A DNA stretch of 22,671 bases, taken from the NCBI GenBank assembly GCA_002315255.1, contig DCGM01000111.1, forward strand, positions 1 through 22,671, read 5' to 3'. Below are positions 5,391 through 12,670 of this stretch, piece after piece (position 1 is the stretch's first letter; the number at the start of each line of letters is the position of its first letter). Source of the DNA: Lachnospiraceae bacterium UBA1778. GTDB lineage: Bacteria; Bacillota; Clostridia; Lachnospirales; Lachnospiraceae. The translations under genes and the position numbers were made by a program. The notes under the pieces are model-generated. The model ran no database searches. It saw only the letters and a list, made by a program, of their open reading frames with translations, and was not told where the DNA came from.

Positions 5391-6747
5391 GCATAAACGT
5401 CGCCACAGGCTGAAGCTTGAATAAGTTTTCCTTCTCGATCTTTTTGACCTGCTTCCGGATATCCTGGTCTTCCAGAACTCCGGTACGGATGAACCGGTCC
5501 AGAATCAGGCAGGAAATGATGTGCTCCTCACCATTCAATGTGACGAGGAGTTCCTCCGGTCCGCTTCCGATAATCTCTTCCGGAAGTCCAAGCACCTGAC
5601 CGATCAGCCAGACCTCGGTCGAGGTCAGGTTTCCGAGCGGGCTGAAATCGCCGGCCGCATCGCCAAACCGCGTCCGTCCGCCGATTCTCTTTTCGGAAAG
5701 CGTGCAGTTTTCCGAGACACGGCCGTTCCTTGACTGGCTGACCGCATAGAGCACGGACATTCGGATTCGCGGAATCAGATTAAAGTCCGCCTGCTCCGAA
5801 AGCCCGATACCGGTGTTTTCGATTCCGCTGACCGCCGAACGGAAAATCGGTGCGATATCGATATCGACCGTTTCGATCTTCAGAAGTTCCGCAAGCTTTT
5901 TAGCGTGTCCCATCGACGCCTTTTCGCCGTTCGGCATCATTACGCCGATCACGCGGTCCGGGCCGATCGCTTCGCAGCAAAGAGCCGCGACCACCGAGCT
6001 GTCTTTTCCGCCGGAGAGGCTGACGACCGCATTGCAGGTCGGGCCGTTCAGCTCGAACCAGCGGCGGATCCAGGCGACAATGCCTTCCCGCACCTTTTTC
6101 GCGTCGAAGCCCTCTTCCGGATTACTCAGGTAAACGCGCCCGTTCTCCGTTAAATAGCGGTAAACGCAAGCCGGAAGAAAGTCGCGGACCTCTTCGATTT
6201 TCCCGTCCATGTAAGCTTCACGGACGTTCGTGGAAGAAATGCCTTCGTAAACCGCTTTATTTTTCAGTTCTACAAAATGACTCTGAAACCGCCGCGTAAA
6301 ATCGGTCATGACATCCGCCAGCCGGTCGCCGCCGCGCGTTACGACGAGGATATGATTTTCCCGGAGAAGCTGCTCCCCGTTTTCCCAGCGTTCCAGTTCC
6401 GCAATCTTATCGGTTCCGAAGCAGATAAAAGTCCGTTCATAGCCGAGATTGTCACGGAAATACGCGGCTGTCCGGACGGTTTTTCCGTCGACCAGCCCTT
6501 TCACCTCGATCTCAGAGACCTGAGCCGGAAATCCGGCTTCTGCGATCGCTTCCCGTAAAAGGCGGATACGCGTCGCTCCGGGCATAACGCCCGCTTTACC
6601 GAAGCATTTCCAACTGTACAGGAACGAATCCATCGCCGGAACATACCAGACGTCCGCCTGTGGCATTGCCTGGTTTACAAGCTGTCCTAAACAGATATGG
6701 GCCTGTGTCGCCGGGTTAAAGGTACCCATAATCAATACAGCATCCAT
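5377..6747 (-). CDS. nadE: Fused NadD-like adenylyltransferase / NAD synthetase
   Basis: This 456-residue two-domain protein is predicted to make NAD. Residues 1-205 are NadD-like (nicotinate mononucleotide to deamido-NAD), with GTFNPATQAH (8-17) and ISSTNVR (170-176). Residues 215-456 are an ATP-pyrophosphatase amide synthase with the P-loop SLSGGKDSS (243-251), SEKRIGG and FGDAAGDFSPLGNLTSTEV (361-379). There is no nitrilase glutaminase domain, so ammonia would be the nitrogen donor. The nucleotidylyltransferase HxGH is TQAH here, losing the first His, and the usual KTDED-type loop of NadE reads LNGEEH, so activity is not certain. The start is ATG 6745-6747 after AGGTG; a longer frame begins with TTG at 6765. 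It follows argR by 39 nt, probably as one operon. Confidence 0.88.
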   Translation of the reverse strand: MDAVLIMGTFNPATQAHICLGQLVNQAMPQADVWYVPAMDSFLYSWKCFGKAGVMPGATRIRLLREAIAEAGFPAQVSEIEVKGLVDGKTVRTAAYFRDNLGYERTFICFGTDKIAELERWENGEQLLRENHILVVTRGGDRLADVMTDFTRRFQSHFVELKNKAVYEGISSTNVREAYMDGKIEEVRDFLPACVYRYLTENGRVYLSNPEEGFDAKKVREGIVAWIRRWFELNGPTCNAVVSLSGGKDSSVVAALCCEAIGPDRVIGVMMPNGEKASMGHAKKLAELLKIETVDIDIAPIFRSAVSGIENTGIGLSEQADFNLIPRIRMSVLYAVSQSRNGRVSENCTLSEKRIGGRTRFGDAAGDFSPLGNLTSTEVWLIGQVLGLPEEIIGSGPEELLVTLNGEEHIISCLILDRFIRTGVLEDQDIRKQVKKIEKENLFKLQPVATFMPDYD

Positions 6748-6786
6748 GATTTCACCTGTCCTCAAATGCCTTTCGCCTGTCTCCGC

Positions 6787-7266
6787 TTACATGTCGCGGA
6801 TCATCTTTGCGAAATCAGCTGCCGCCTCGTTATCCCTCGTGACCACCAGAATCGTGTCATCACCGGCGAGCGTGCCGAGCACGTTTTCCCAATGAAATCC
6901 GTCGATAGCCGCGCAAAGTGCGCTGGCCATGCCGGCATACGTATGGATGACGACGAGGTTCTGTGCATGGTCAATGCTGACAAGCGAGCTCTCAATAAGA
7001 TTAAAGAAATGCGCGGACACCTTCTCGGATCCGGTCTTTCCGGTTCCCGGCGCCTGATAGCGGTACTGGCCGTTTTCCGACACCTTTACGAGACGAAGGT
7101 CACGGATATCGCGGGACAGCGTCGCCTGCGTCACGGCAAAGCCTTCCTTCGCCAGTTCATCCTGAAGGTCCTTCTGCGTCGCGATATTCTTCTCGGAAAT
7201 CATCTTAATAATCGTGTCCCAACGGGCATTTCTGCCAAAGTCTTCTGATTTTTTCTTTCTGGTCAT
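6787..7266 (-). CDS. argR: Arginine repressor ArgR
   Basis: This 159-residue transcription factor senses arginine and controls its synthesis and breakdown genes. The N-terminal winged helix carries the family signature TQATLSRDIRDL (46-57). The C-terminal hexamerisation and arginine-binding domain has GTLAGDDTIL (131-140), including the two aspartates that contact arginine. An N-terminal extension of about 12 residues, rich in Lys and Arg, precedes the domain. The Shine-Dalgarno is weak (AGAG about 8 bases before the ATG), which may reflect low expression. It is upstream of the NAD synthetase gene rather than recN, its frequent neighbour in Bacillota. No clear ARG-box palindrome was found just upstream. 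Confidence 0.95.
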   Translation of the reverse strand: MTRKKKSEDFGRNARWDTIIKMISEKNIATQKDLQDELAKEGFAVTQATLSRDIRDLRLVKVSENGQYRYQAPGTGKTGSEKVSAHFFNLIESSLVSIDHAQNLVVIHTYAGMASALCAAIDGFHWENVLGTLAGDDTILVVTRDNEAAADFAKMIRDM

Positions 7267-7311
7267 TTCAACTTTCTCTTTCTGTTACTAAATCACAAAC
7301 ACTACTGTTCT

Positions 7312-7320
7312 GTTATAACA
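7312..7320 (-). promoter_or_regulatory. Extended -10 promoter candidate for argR
   Basis: The minus strand reads TGTTATAAC: -10 TATAAC (7312-7317) with an extended TGN. At the 17-bp position the -35 is poor (TGTAAA). A start near 7305 leaves a leader of about 40 nt to the argR ATG at 7266. Confidence 0.45.
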
Positions 7321-7410
7321 AGCGACTGCCCGCCTTTACAGAGCGATCGCTACATGATAAAACGGGCGCTTCGGAATTAAAAAGCGATCGCCTTATTTTA
7401 GAGTTGAATA

Positions 7411-7434
7411 ACCAGGCGGCCGAAGCCGCCCGGC
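7411..7434 (-). terminator. Hairpin after the E2-like gene
   Basis: On the minus strand GCCGGGCGGC-TTCG-GCCGCCTGGT forms a 10-bp stem with a stable TTCG tetraloop, 4 nt after the TAA at 7439. It is followed by TATT rather than a full T tract, so termination may be incomplete. Confidence 0.5.
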
Positions 7435-7438
7435 AATT

Positions 7439-8332
7439 TTATCTGATTTCACCCATATCGATCACGGTGTCTGCCCGTTCTTCCAGCATTTCCGGATGAG
7501 AGAGGATATACTGGATCATCTGAACGCTCTTTGCGAAATAATAGCCGTCACCGATACGTTCATCTAAGTTGATTCCGAACTCGCAAAGTTTCCGAAGCGA
7601 CTGCGTTCCGTCCGGATTCGTCACCATTTCGGATTTGACTTCGCCCATCGTCGCCAGGCCGGAGCTGCTTCCGAACTGTGCGAGATTGTGCATGATCGAA
7701 CCGCAATGGATCGCGCCGAGGTTCGATACGATCATCGTGCTAAAGTAAATGTTATCCTTCCTAAGAGAAGCGGGAAGGATTCCTTTGTCGCCCATCAGCT
7801 TGATCAGGCCGAAAATCGGAACGCGGATGATGTTCGGAAGTTTGCCGAGGATTTCCAGCGCGCTGTTTGCGCCTTTTTTATCCTTATCGACTTCAGCTTC
7901 TTTCTTTTTACGGAAAGCATCTACCTGGTTCAGGACCTGGTCACGGATGGTAAATACATTGTCTTCCGGATCCACCTTCGTAACGGCCATGAGTTCCGAA
8001 GACTTATCGCTAAAACCGACTTTCGCAACATATGCAAATGTCACATCATTATGCTCATAGAAATGCCGGTTCGACACAAACCGGTTTAACTTCGGCCGGT
8101 TATAAATCACTTTTCCGAATGCTGTCAAAAATGCATGGAAGAATGTGATATTCTCGCCTTCTTCCTTCTTCTTCGCCAGATAGTCTGCGAGCTCCGTCAC
8201 ATCCATCTTCTGGTTGATATAAACAATATTGTCGCCGCGGCGCGGTTTTAAATCTGCGCAGCACTGCATCATAGCCGGAATATCGCGGAGACGCCGTCCA
8301 TCCGGGCGGTCCCCAAATTTCCTTTTAGCCAT
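7439..8332 (-). CDS. Free-standing 2-oxoacid dehydrogenase E2-type acyltransferase domain
   Basis: This 297-residue protein has the chloramphenicol acetyltransferase/E2 catalytic fold. Markers are FFHAFLTAFGKVIYNRP (64-80), the STMIVSNLGAI strand (198-208) and the C-terminal motif region GINLDERIGDGYYFAKS. There is no lipoyl domain, no E1/E3-binding domain, and no E1 or E3 gene nearby. In true E2 enzymes the motif is DHRxxDG with a catalytic His; here it reads DERIGDG (257-263), with Glu in place of the His. It may therefore be inactive, use another base, or have another role. The ATG at 8330-8332 follows AGGGGGAAGG. It has its own strong promoter at 8413-8441. The acyl group and acceptor are unknown. 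Confidence 0.8.
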   Translation of the reverse strand: MAKRKFGDRPDGRRLRDIPAMMQCCADLKPRRGDNIVYINQKMDVTELADYLAKKKEEGENITFFHAFLTAFGKVIYNRPKLNRFVSNRHFYEHNDVTFAYVAKVGFSDKSSELMAVTKVDPEDNVFTIRDQVLNQVDAFRKKKEAEVDKDKKGANSALEILGKLPNIIRVPIFGLIKLMGDKGILPASLRKDNIYFSTMIVSNLGAIHCGSIMHNLAQFGSSSGLATMGEVKSEMVTNPDGTQSLRKLCEFGINLDERIGDGYYFAKSVQMIQYILSHPEMLEERADTVIDMGEIR

Positions 8333-8412
8333 ACCCTTCCCCCTGACAATGTTTTATACTTTTGTTTTTGCGCTCCCTGCGCATCCGTATAACTTTTTTT
8401 GCCGACGGAAGG

Positions 8413-8441
8413 ATTATAACAAGAATATGCATATAAAGCAA
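8413..8441 (-). promoter_or_regulatory. Promoter of the E2-like gene
   Basis: -35 TTGCTT (8436-8441), 17-bp spacer, consensus -10 TATAAT (8413-8418) with an extended TGT before it. Transcription would start near 8406, about 75 nt before the ATG. Confidence 0.85.
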
Positions 8442-8480
8442 GCGATATTCATAAATTTTGGCATTCTATACATTGCTCCG

Positions 8481-8570
8481 TTAGAACGCTTCGACCGGCA
8501 TCAGCAGCCAGGAAATAATGCAGATGACCATTCCAAAAATACTCTGTAAACTCATTTTTAAACGTCCCAT
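8481..8570 (-). CDS. 29-residue hydrophobic peptide, unknown
   Basis: This short frame runs from ATG (8568-8570) to TAA (8481-8483). GGAGG stands five bases before the start, one of the best ribosome sites in the window, and a consensus -10 TATAAT lies about 50 bp upstream. The peptide starts MGRLKMSLQS, continues with a hydrophobic stretch of about 15 residues (IFGMVICIISWLLMP) and ends VEAF, so it would sit in the membrane with its basic N-terminus inside. It lies 149 nt upstream of the E2-like gene, which has its own promoter in between. It could be a small membrane regulator, a type I toxin or a leader peptide. I do not recognise the family. Confidence 0.5.
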   Translation of the reverse strand: MGRLKMSLQSIFGMVICIISWLLMPVEAF

Positions 8571-8619
8571 TTCGTCCTCCGGTTTCTGCCAGTGTTTTGG
8601 CATCTCTTTTATGATAACC

Positions 8620-8625
8620 ATTATA
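8620..8625 (-). promoter_or_regulatory. -10 element upstream of the 29-residue peptide gene
   Basis: A perfect TATAAT on the minus strand, preceded by TGCG. No convincing -35 is seen at 16-18 bp. It would give a leader of about 43 nt to the ATG at 8570. Confidence 0.4.
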
Positions 8626-8689
8626 CGCATATGGTGGGTGAATTTTTGTACTTTCGTTTCAGGCGTTTCGCCCTTTTCTCTCCGAGGTT

Positions 8690-8786
8690 TTCCGCTTTAC
8701 GTCGGAGCCTCTAAGAAGATTTCTGCTATTTACACCGGTGCCTCCGGGAATTATTCTGCTATTTACACCGGTGCTTCTGGGAAGCG
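8690..8786. repeat. 33-bp tandem repeat over the stop codon of the CARF nuclease gene
   Basis: TTCTGCTATTTACACCGGTGC occurs at 8754 and 8721 (period 33). A third, decayed copy starts at 8690 (TTCCGCTTTACGTCGG). The unit nearest the gene contains its last codons and TAA, and each downstream copy keeps a TAA at the equivalent place. Confidence 0.8.
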
Positions 8787-9968
8787 TTCCGCCTGGAAGA
8801 GGTTCCTAAGATGCTCCTCGATCCGTCCGGATTTAAGATCGTTAATGTCAATGACCTCGATTTCCAGTTCGGATGCGCGATGCCGCGTCACATCGAGGCA
8901 GTTCCGCGAAGTGACTGCCGCTGCCTTTGCGCCCTTTCCGCCGAAGCGGTCGCGGAGGATGGCGAGCTCGTTTAACGCCACGGTGCTAAGTTCGCTCGTC
9001 TTACAGCTGATGAAAAGCGGCGTGATTCCGAAGGTTGCCATAACATCAATCTCGTTCGTTACATTATCACGCGTATGATCGCCGTTCCAGTCGACGATAA
9101 CGCTCGTTTTTACATCGTCAAACAAGCCGGTGTCCAGACACTTTTTATAAACATAAATCTCGAGTACGCTCCCGATGTCGCGAAGCCAGGTGCGCGTCTG
9201 ATGATCGGTAAAGCGGAAGGAGACGGTTCTCTCTTTTTCCTGAAGGTCCCCGATAAAACCGATTTTCTGAAGGTCCTTCAGGTAGCCGCTCGGAACGGTG
9301 ACCCGTCCGCCATTGTCTCCCTTTACAGAGTAACCGGCTTCCACAAATAACGGTATGCTCTTCGGATCGGTTCCTTTTTCGCCCTGCGAGACCTTCTGCA
9401 TATAGCGGACCGCTTGTGTCCATTGACGCTTATATTTTAAATAAAGCTGAAAGAAGGGTTCCGCCTGGTCCAAATAACGGGAGAGGACCGCATTGTCAAC
9501 CCGCCCCTGGCGGATCGCGCCGCCCGCCATCAGGAAGCAGTCTTCGACCTTATGCTTCACGTTGCATTCGAGCTTCTCTGCATATTCCGCGTCATGAATC
9601 TCGAAAAACCGGTTCTTTCTGCGGCTATAGGTGAATGCCGGAATCTTCGTTTCTTTACAGAGCATTCCGCAGGCGAACAATGCGGCATCCGTCCCGCCGG
9701 AGATATCGACTGCGCAATCTTCATACGTCGCCACAATCTCCTTCAGTTCCTCCAAAATCTTTGCCGTGCTGAAACGGTCCGCCGCCCTGAAAATCAGATC
9801 GGGCGAGAGCCCAAACCGCTTAAAGTATTCTTTCAGTTTCCCTTGAAGTTCCCGGTCCGCCGCAATTTCCGGCGGGCAGAGGAATACAGTCCGCTCCGGG
9901 CGGAACACCTCTGTCGCCAGCACATTTTCAATCGGCCGTTCATCATAAAGCTCAATTAATGTTTTCAT
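8763..9968 (-). CDS. Orphan CARF plus PD-(D/E)XK nuclease, Card1/Can2 (DUF1887) type
   Basis: This 401-residue protein is of the kind activated by cyclic oligoadenylates in type III CRISPR defence. Residues 1 to about 140 form a Rossmann-like CARF domain with the ligand-loop motif VDISGGTDAAL (87-97); better known members have GGTK here, so the Lys is Asp. Residues about 155-255 form a winged-helix-like middle part. Residues about 260-401 form the nuclease domain with Glu270 in GSVLEIYVYKK, Glu306 and Asp308 in NEIDVM, and Lys323 in FISCKT, a complete PD-(D/E)XK site. The start has AGGA five bases upstream. A terminator separates it from the gene before, so it is probably transcribed alone. 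No cas gene or array is in the window. Confidence 0.85.
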   Translation of the reverse strand: MKTLIELYDERPIENVLATEVFRPERTVFLCPPEIAADRELQGKLKEYFKRFGLSPDLIFRAADRFSTAKILEELKEIVATYEDCAVDISGGTDAALFACGMLCKETKIPAFTYSRRKNRFFEIHDAEYAEKLECNVKHKVEDCFLMAGGAIRQGRVDNAVLSRYLDQAEPFFQLYLKYKRQWTQAVRYMQKVSQGEKGTDPKSIPLFVEAGYSVKGDNGGRVTVPSGYLKDLQKIGFIGDLQEKERTVSFRFTDHQTRTWLRDIGSVLEIYVYKKCLDTGLFDDVKTSVIVDWNGDHTRDNVTNEIDVMATFGITPLFISCKTSELSTVALNELAILRDRFGGKGAKAAAVTSRNCLDVTRHRASELEIEVIDINDLKSGRIEEHLRNLFQAERFPEAPV

Positions 9969-10046
9969 TTCTGTCCTATCCTTCAGATGATGCGCCTTCC
10001 AGCCGAAAAACCGCCGAAAGATCCGCTCACATGTGAATCTATGGAA

Positions 10047-10077
10047 TAAAAGGGAGCCCCCTCACGGGAACTCCCTT
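10047..10077 (-). terminator. Terminator of the coiled-coil lipoprotein gene
   Basis: On the minus strand AAGGGAGTTCCC-GTGA-GGGGGCTCCCTT forms a 12-bp stem (two G-U pairs) followed by TTTTATT. It lies 23 nt after the TAA. A 10-bp palindrome TCACATGTGA (10027-10036) sits just beyond it, ahead of the CARF nuclease gene. Confidence 0.9.
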
Positions 10078-10100
10078 CGCTTCGCATTGCTTCAACGCAC

Positions 10101-12557
10101 TTAATAATTCGTCCATTCGCCCTGATCATAAGTGTCCGTGATATAAATCGCTGCAATCTGGGGATCACTTAATTTCGTGCTGTCAATCGTTATATAAACG
10201 GAATTATAGATCGTATGCCAGCCATTCGCCTTTTCCAGATAGAGATACTCTAATGCAGTCTCTTTTCCTGTTCCGAACGCTTCCATACCGATAGACGTCA
10301 GTGTCGAAGGAATTGAAACCGTTTTCAGACTCGTACACCGCGCAAATGCTCCATATTCAATCGATGTTACCGCCGATTCGAATCCGATCTTCTCTAAACT
10401 CGTGCAGCCTGCGAATGCATAATCGCCGACTGCCTTCGCGCCGATAATGACGCTCTTCAGCGATTCTATCTCGCAGAAGCCCTTCCCCTCGATGCGCGTA
10501 ACCGGACATTTATTATATTCCGCCGGAATCGTCAGCGTGGTAAGCGGTTCCTTTAAACTCTCGATATATTCACGGTTTGCGGATACGGTATAGGTGGAGG
10601 TATCCTCATGGAACGTAAATATGATCGCCGGATAGGTGTCTTCCGAAGGATCAGCCGGGTCTTCCGGATCATCCTCTCCGATTCTCTTCAAAATCTCGTC
10701 GATCTGATCTGAAAGCGCCTTTATGGTTTCCTCCAGATCCGCAATCTTAGCCCCGTCTGCTTCCTGCTGCTCCTGAAGGGCTGCAATCTGCTTCTCGAGC
10801 TCGGCGATCTGCGCATTCTGCGCATCCGCCAGTTTTTTCCGTTCTTCTGCTTCTGCCTCAATCTGCTCCGCGAGTCTGTCAATCGCGTTCTTCATCTCGG
10901 CGAAGCGTTCCGTATTATCCTTCGCATTGTCTTCGAGCGTCTTCTGGAGCAATGCATCGGCTGCGGCCAGCTCATCACACTGTTTTCCGAGGAGTTCGAC
11001 CGCGTTCGCGAGCGTCTCGTCCGATGCGGAAAGGTCCAGAATCTGCTTCGAGATCGTTCCGATGTTTTCGTCAATAATATCCAAGCGGGAAATGATCCCG
11101 TCAAAATTCTCCTGTACCGACTGAAGCGTCTCTTCAACTGCCCGCTTAAACTCGTCGAAATTCGAGAGATGCTCCTGATAAGTCTCTGCTAATTCCTTCA
11201 GGTTATCGCTGATCGTCGCGATTCTCTCTTCCTGTTCTTTAAGCGCCTCGCGGTTCGCGGCAATCACTTCCTCATCCGTTTCCGCACGGGACTCCAGTTC
11301 CTCAATCAGATCCTGGATCCGTGTGATCAGCGTGTCCTGCTCTTCGTCCTTCACTGCGATTTCAGCGATCTTTTCCGCATACTCTTCGCGGAGCGCATCC
11401 AGCGCCTTATCCTGACGGTCAAGCTCTTCCGTGAACTCCGCCACCTTTTCCATTAATCTGTCGGTCAGTTCACTGAGATTCTTCGAAAGCGTTTCGCTCG
11501 CGCTATCAATCTTCTCCGTGTTTTCCGCAATCAGCGCCGCGAGCTCGTCATCCTTTGCGAGACATGCTGCCGCTTCTTCGGCAATCTTCTTCGTCAGTTC
11601 CTCAGAAAGCGCCGTAATGTCGGCTGTAAGCTTCTTCGAGAGTGAATCTAACGTTTCCGCGGTCAGCGCATCGGCTTCCGCGAGTTCTTTCACTTTATCG
11701 GTATACTCCTGCGTAAGATCACGGATCGCTTCTACGTTCGATTCGATCGCCTGCTCATTTAACGCAAGCGATGCGCCCTGCATCGTAAGGATCTGTGAGT
11801 TCGCCGCAAGGAGCTGCGTGTTTTCATCTAATGCAAGCCCCTGGGAGAGCAAAGATTCCTGAGTGTTCTCCAGCACGAGGCCATGGTCTTCGAGGCTCAG
11901 TTCATGTGCCGCGCTCGCCGTCGTCAGCGTCACTACATCAGAGGAGAACCGGGAATTCAGTGCTTCCAGCTGAGCCTTAATCTCATTGTCAGCTGCGATA
12001 AGCTCTTTCATCTTTTCCAGGAAAGCGTCGGTAATATTCGAAACCTGCGGATCTTCGCCTTCCTTCGGATCTTCTTCCTTGACCGCTTCCTTTACCTGCT
12101 CGGTAAACTGCTTGTCGAGATCGGCGATCGCCTCCATATTGAAGTCGTCGACCGCATCCAATGCGAGTGCCTTCGCTTCATAGGCGCTGCGGAATTCGTC
12201 AAGCGAACTCTTCGCCTGATCGAACTGCTCCTGGAGCGCTGCCTTCTGCGCTTCCATCTCGTCCTTCAGCTTCTGGATCGCTTCCGCATTCGCGTCCGTA
12301 TCCGCTTCAAGTTCCGCCAGACGGAACGCATAGTCCGCGTTCAATGCAGCCATCCGGTCATTCAGGTTCTGATTCAGCTCATCGACCTTCTCCTGATACG
12401 CCGTGTCAATCTTTTCAATGAACTCCGAAACCTTGTCTTCCCCCTCGGCACCGGTCGGGCTCTGTGAATCTGTGATCAGCTCGCAAGACAGCAAAGGTAA
12501 ACACAGCAGTACAACTGCTGCGAAAACTGCTATCAGTTTTTTGACGAAATTGGTCAT
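10101..12557 (-). CDS. Surface lipoprotein: long coiled coil plus BspA-like leucine-rich repeats
   Basis: This is an 818-residue exported protein. The signal peptide (MTNFVKK, hydrophobic core, lipobox LLSC with Cys25) predicts lipid anchoring on the outer face of the membrane. Residues about 38-627 are almost wholly heptad-like helix rich in Glu, Ala, Leu and Lys, including repeated IAELEKQIAALQEQ-type stretches, so a long rod is likely. An acidic Pro/Asp linker (about 628-641) leads to LRR_5-type repeats (about 675-765) with YAFAGCTSLEKI and GAFARCTSLKTV. The tail ends GEWTNY. The design suggests a stalk carrying a terminal recognition domain. There is no LPXTG. The start follows GGAGG, with a strong promoter upstream and a terminator downstream. 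The binding target is unknown. Confidence 0.88.
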   Translation of the reverse strand: MTNFVKKLIAVFAAVVLLCLPLLSCELITDSQSPTGAEGEDKVSEFIEKIDTAYQEKVDELNQNLNDRMAALNADYAFRLAELEADTDANAEAIQKLKDEMEAQKAALQEQFDQAKSSLDEFRSAYEAKALALDAVDDFNMEAIADLDKQFTEQVKEAVKEEDPKEGEDPQVSNITDAFLEKMKELIAADNEIKAQLEALNSRFSSDVVTLTTASAAHELSLEDHGLVLENTQESLLSQGLALDENTQLLAANSQILTMQGASLALNEQAIESNVEAIRDLTQEYTDKVKELAEADALTAETLDSLSKKLTADITALSEELTKKIAEEAAACLAKDDELAALIAENTEKIDSASETLSKNLSELTDRLMEKVAEFTEELDRQDKALDALREEYAEKIAEIAVKDEEQDTLITRIQDLIEELESRAETDEEVIAANREALKEQEERIATISDNLKELAETYQEHLSNFDEFKRAVEETLQSVQENFDGIISRLDIIDENIGTISKQILDLSASDETLANAVELLGKQCDELAAADALLQKTLEDNAKDNTERFAEMKNAIDRLAEQIEAEAEERKKLADAQNAQIAELEKQIAALQEQQEADGAKIADLEETIKALSDQIDEILKRIGEDDPEDPADPSEDTYPAIIFTFHEDTSTYTVSANREYIESLKEPLTTLTIPAEYNKCPVTRIEGKGFCEIESLKSVIIGAKAVGDYAFAGCTSLEKIGFESAVTSIEYGAFARCTSLKTVSIPSTLTSIGMEAFGTGKETALEYLYLEKANGWHTIYNSVYITIDSTKLSDPQIAAIYITDTYDQGEWTNY

Positions 12558-12602
12558 TCCCCCTCCAAGCTGCTATCAAACCCCATAATGATATACTCAC
12601 AG

Positions 12603-12630
12603 ATAATACTTTTATACCACCATTTGTCAA
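12603..12630 (-). promoter_or_regulatory. Promoter of the coiled-coil lipoprotein gene
   Basis: Perfect -35 TTGACA (12625-12630), 16-bp spacer, -10 TATTAT (12603-12608). The start near 12596 leaves a leader of about 40 nt. There is no terminator between the ABC gene ending at 12671 and this promoter, so read-through is possible. Confidence 0.85.
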
Positions 12631-12670
12631 GAAATGCAAACAGAAAATAGATGTCGTACAATCCGTCCGA

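Noticed and set aside
7267..7330. ArgR operator (ARG box) in the argR leader
   Set aside because: The AT-rich palindromic core GTTATAAC is shorter than an ARG box and coincides with the -10 element; no paired 18-bp boxes are visible.
7343..7391. Two GCGATCGC palindromes (7343-7350, 7384-7391), like the cyanobacterial HIP1 octamer
   Set aside because: Only two copies in one gap and nothing else cyanobacterial. They could be methylation or binding sites but cannot be supported further.
8333..10100. CRISPR array or cas genes near the CARF nuclease
   Set aside because: The only direct repeats are the adjoining 31-33 bp tandem units with no unique spacers, and no flanking frame resembles a Cas protein.
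10927..12467. Plus-strand open frames opposite the coiled-coil gene and other large genes
   Set aside because: They are antisense shadows with low-complexity Ser/Arg/Leu composition, no ribosome sites and no recognisable domains.
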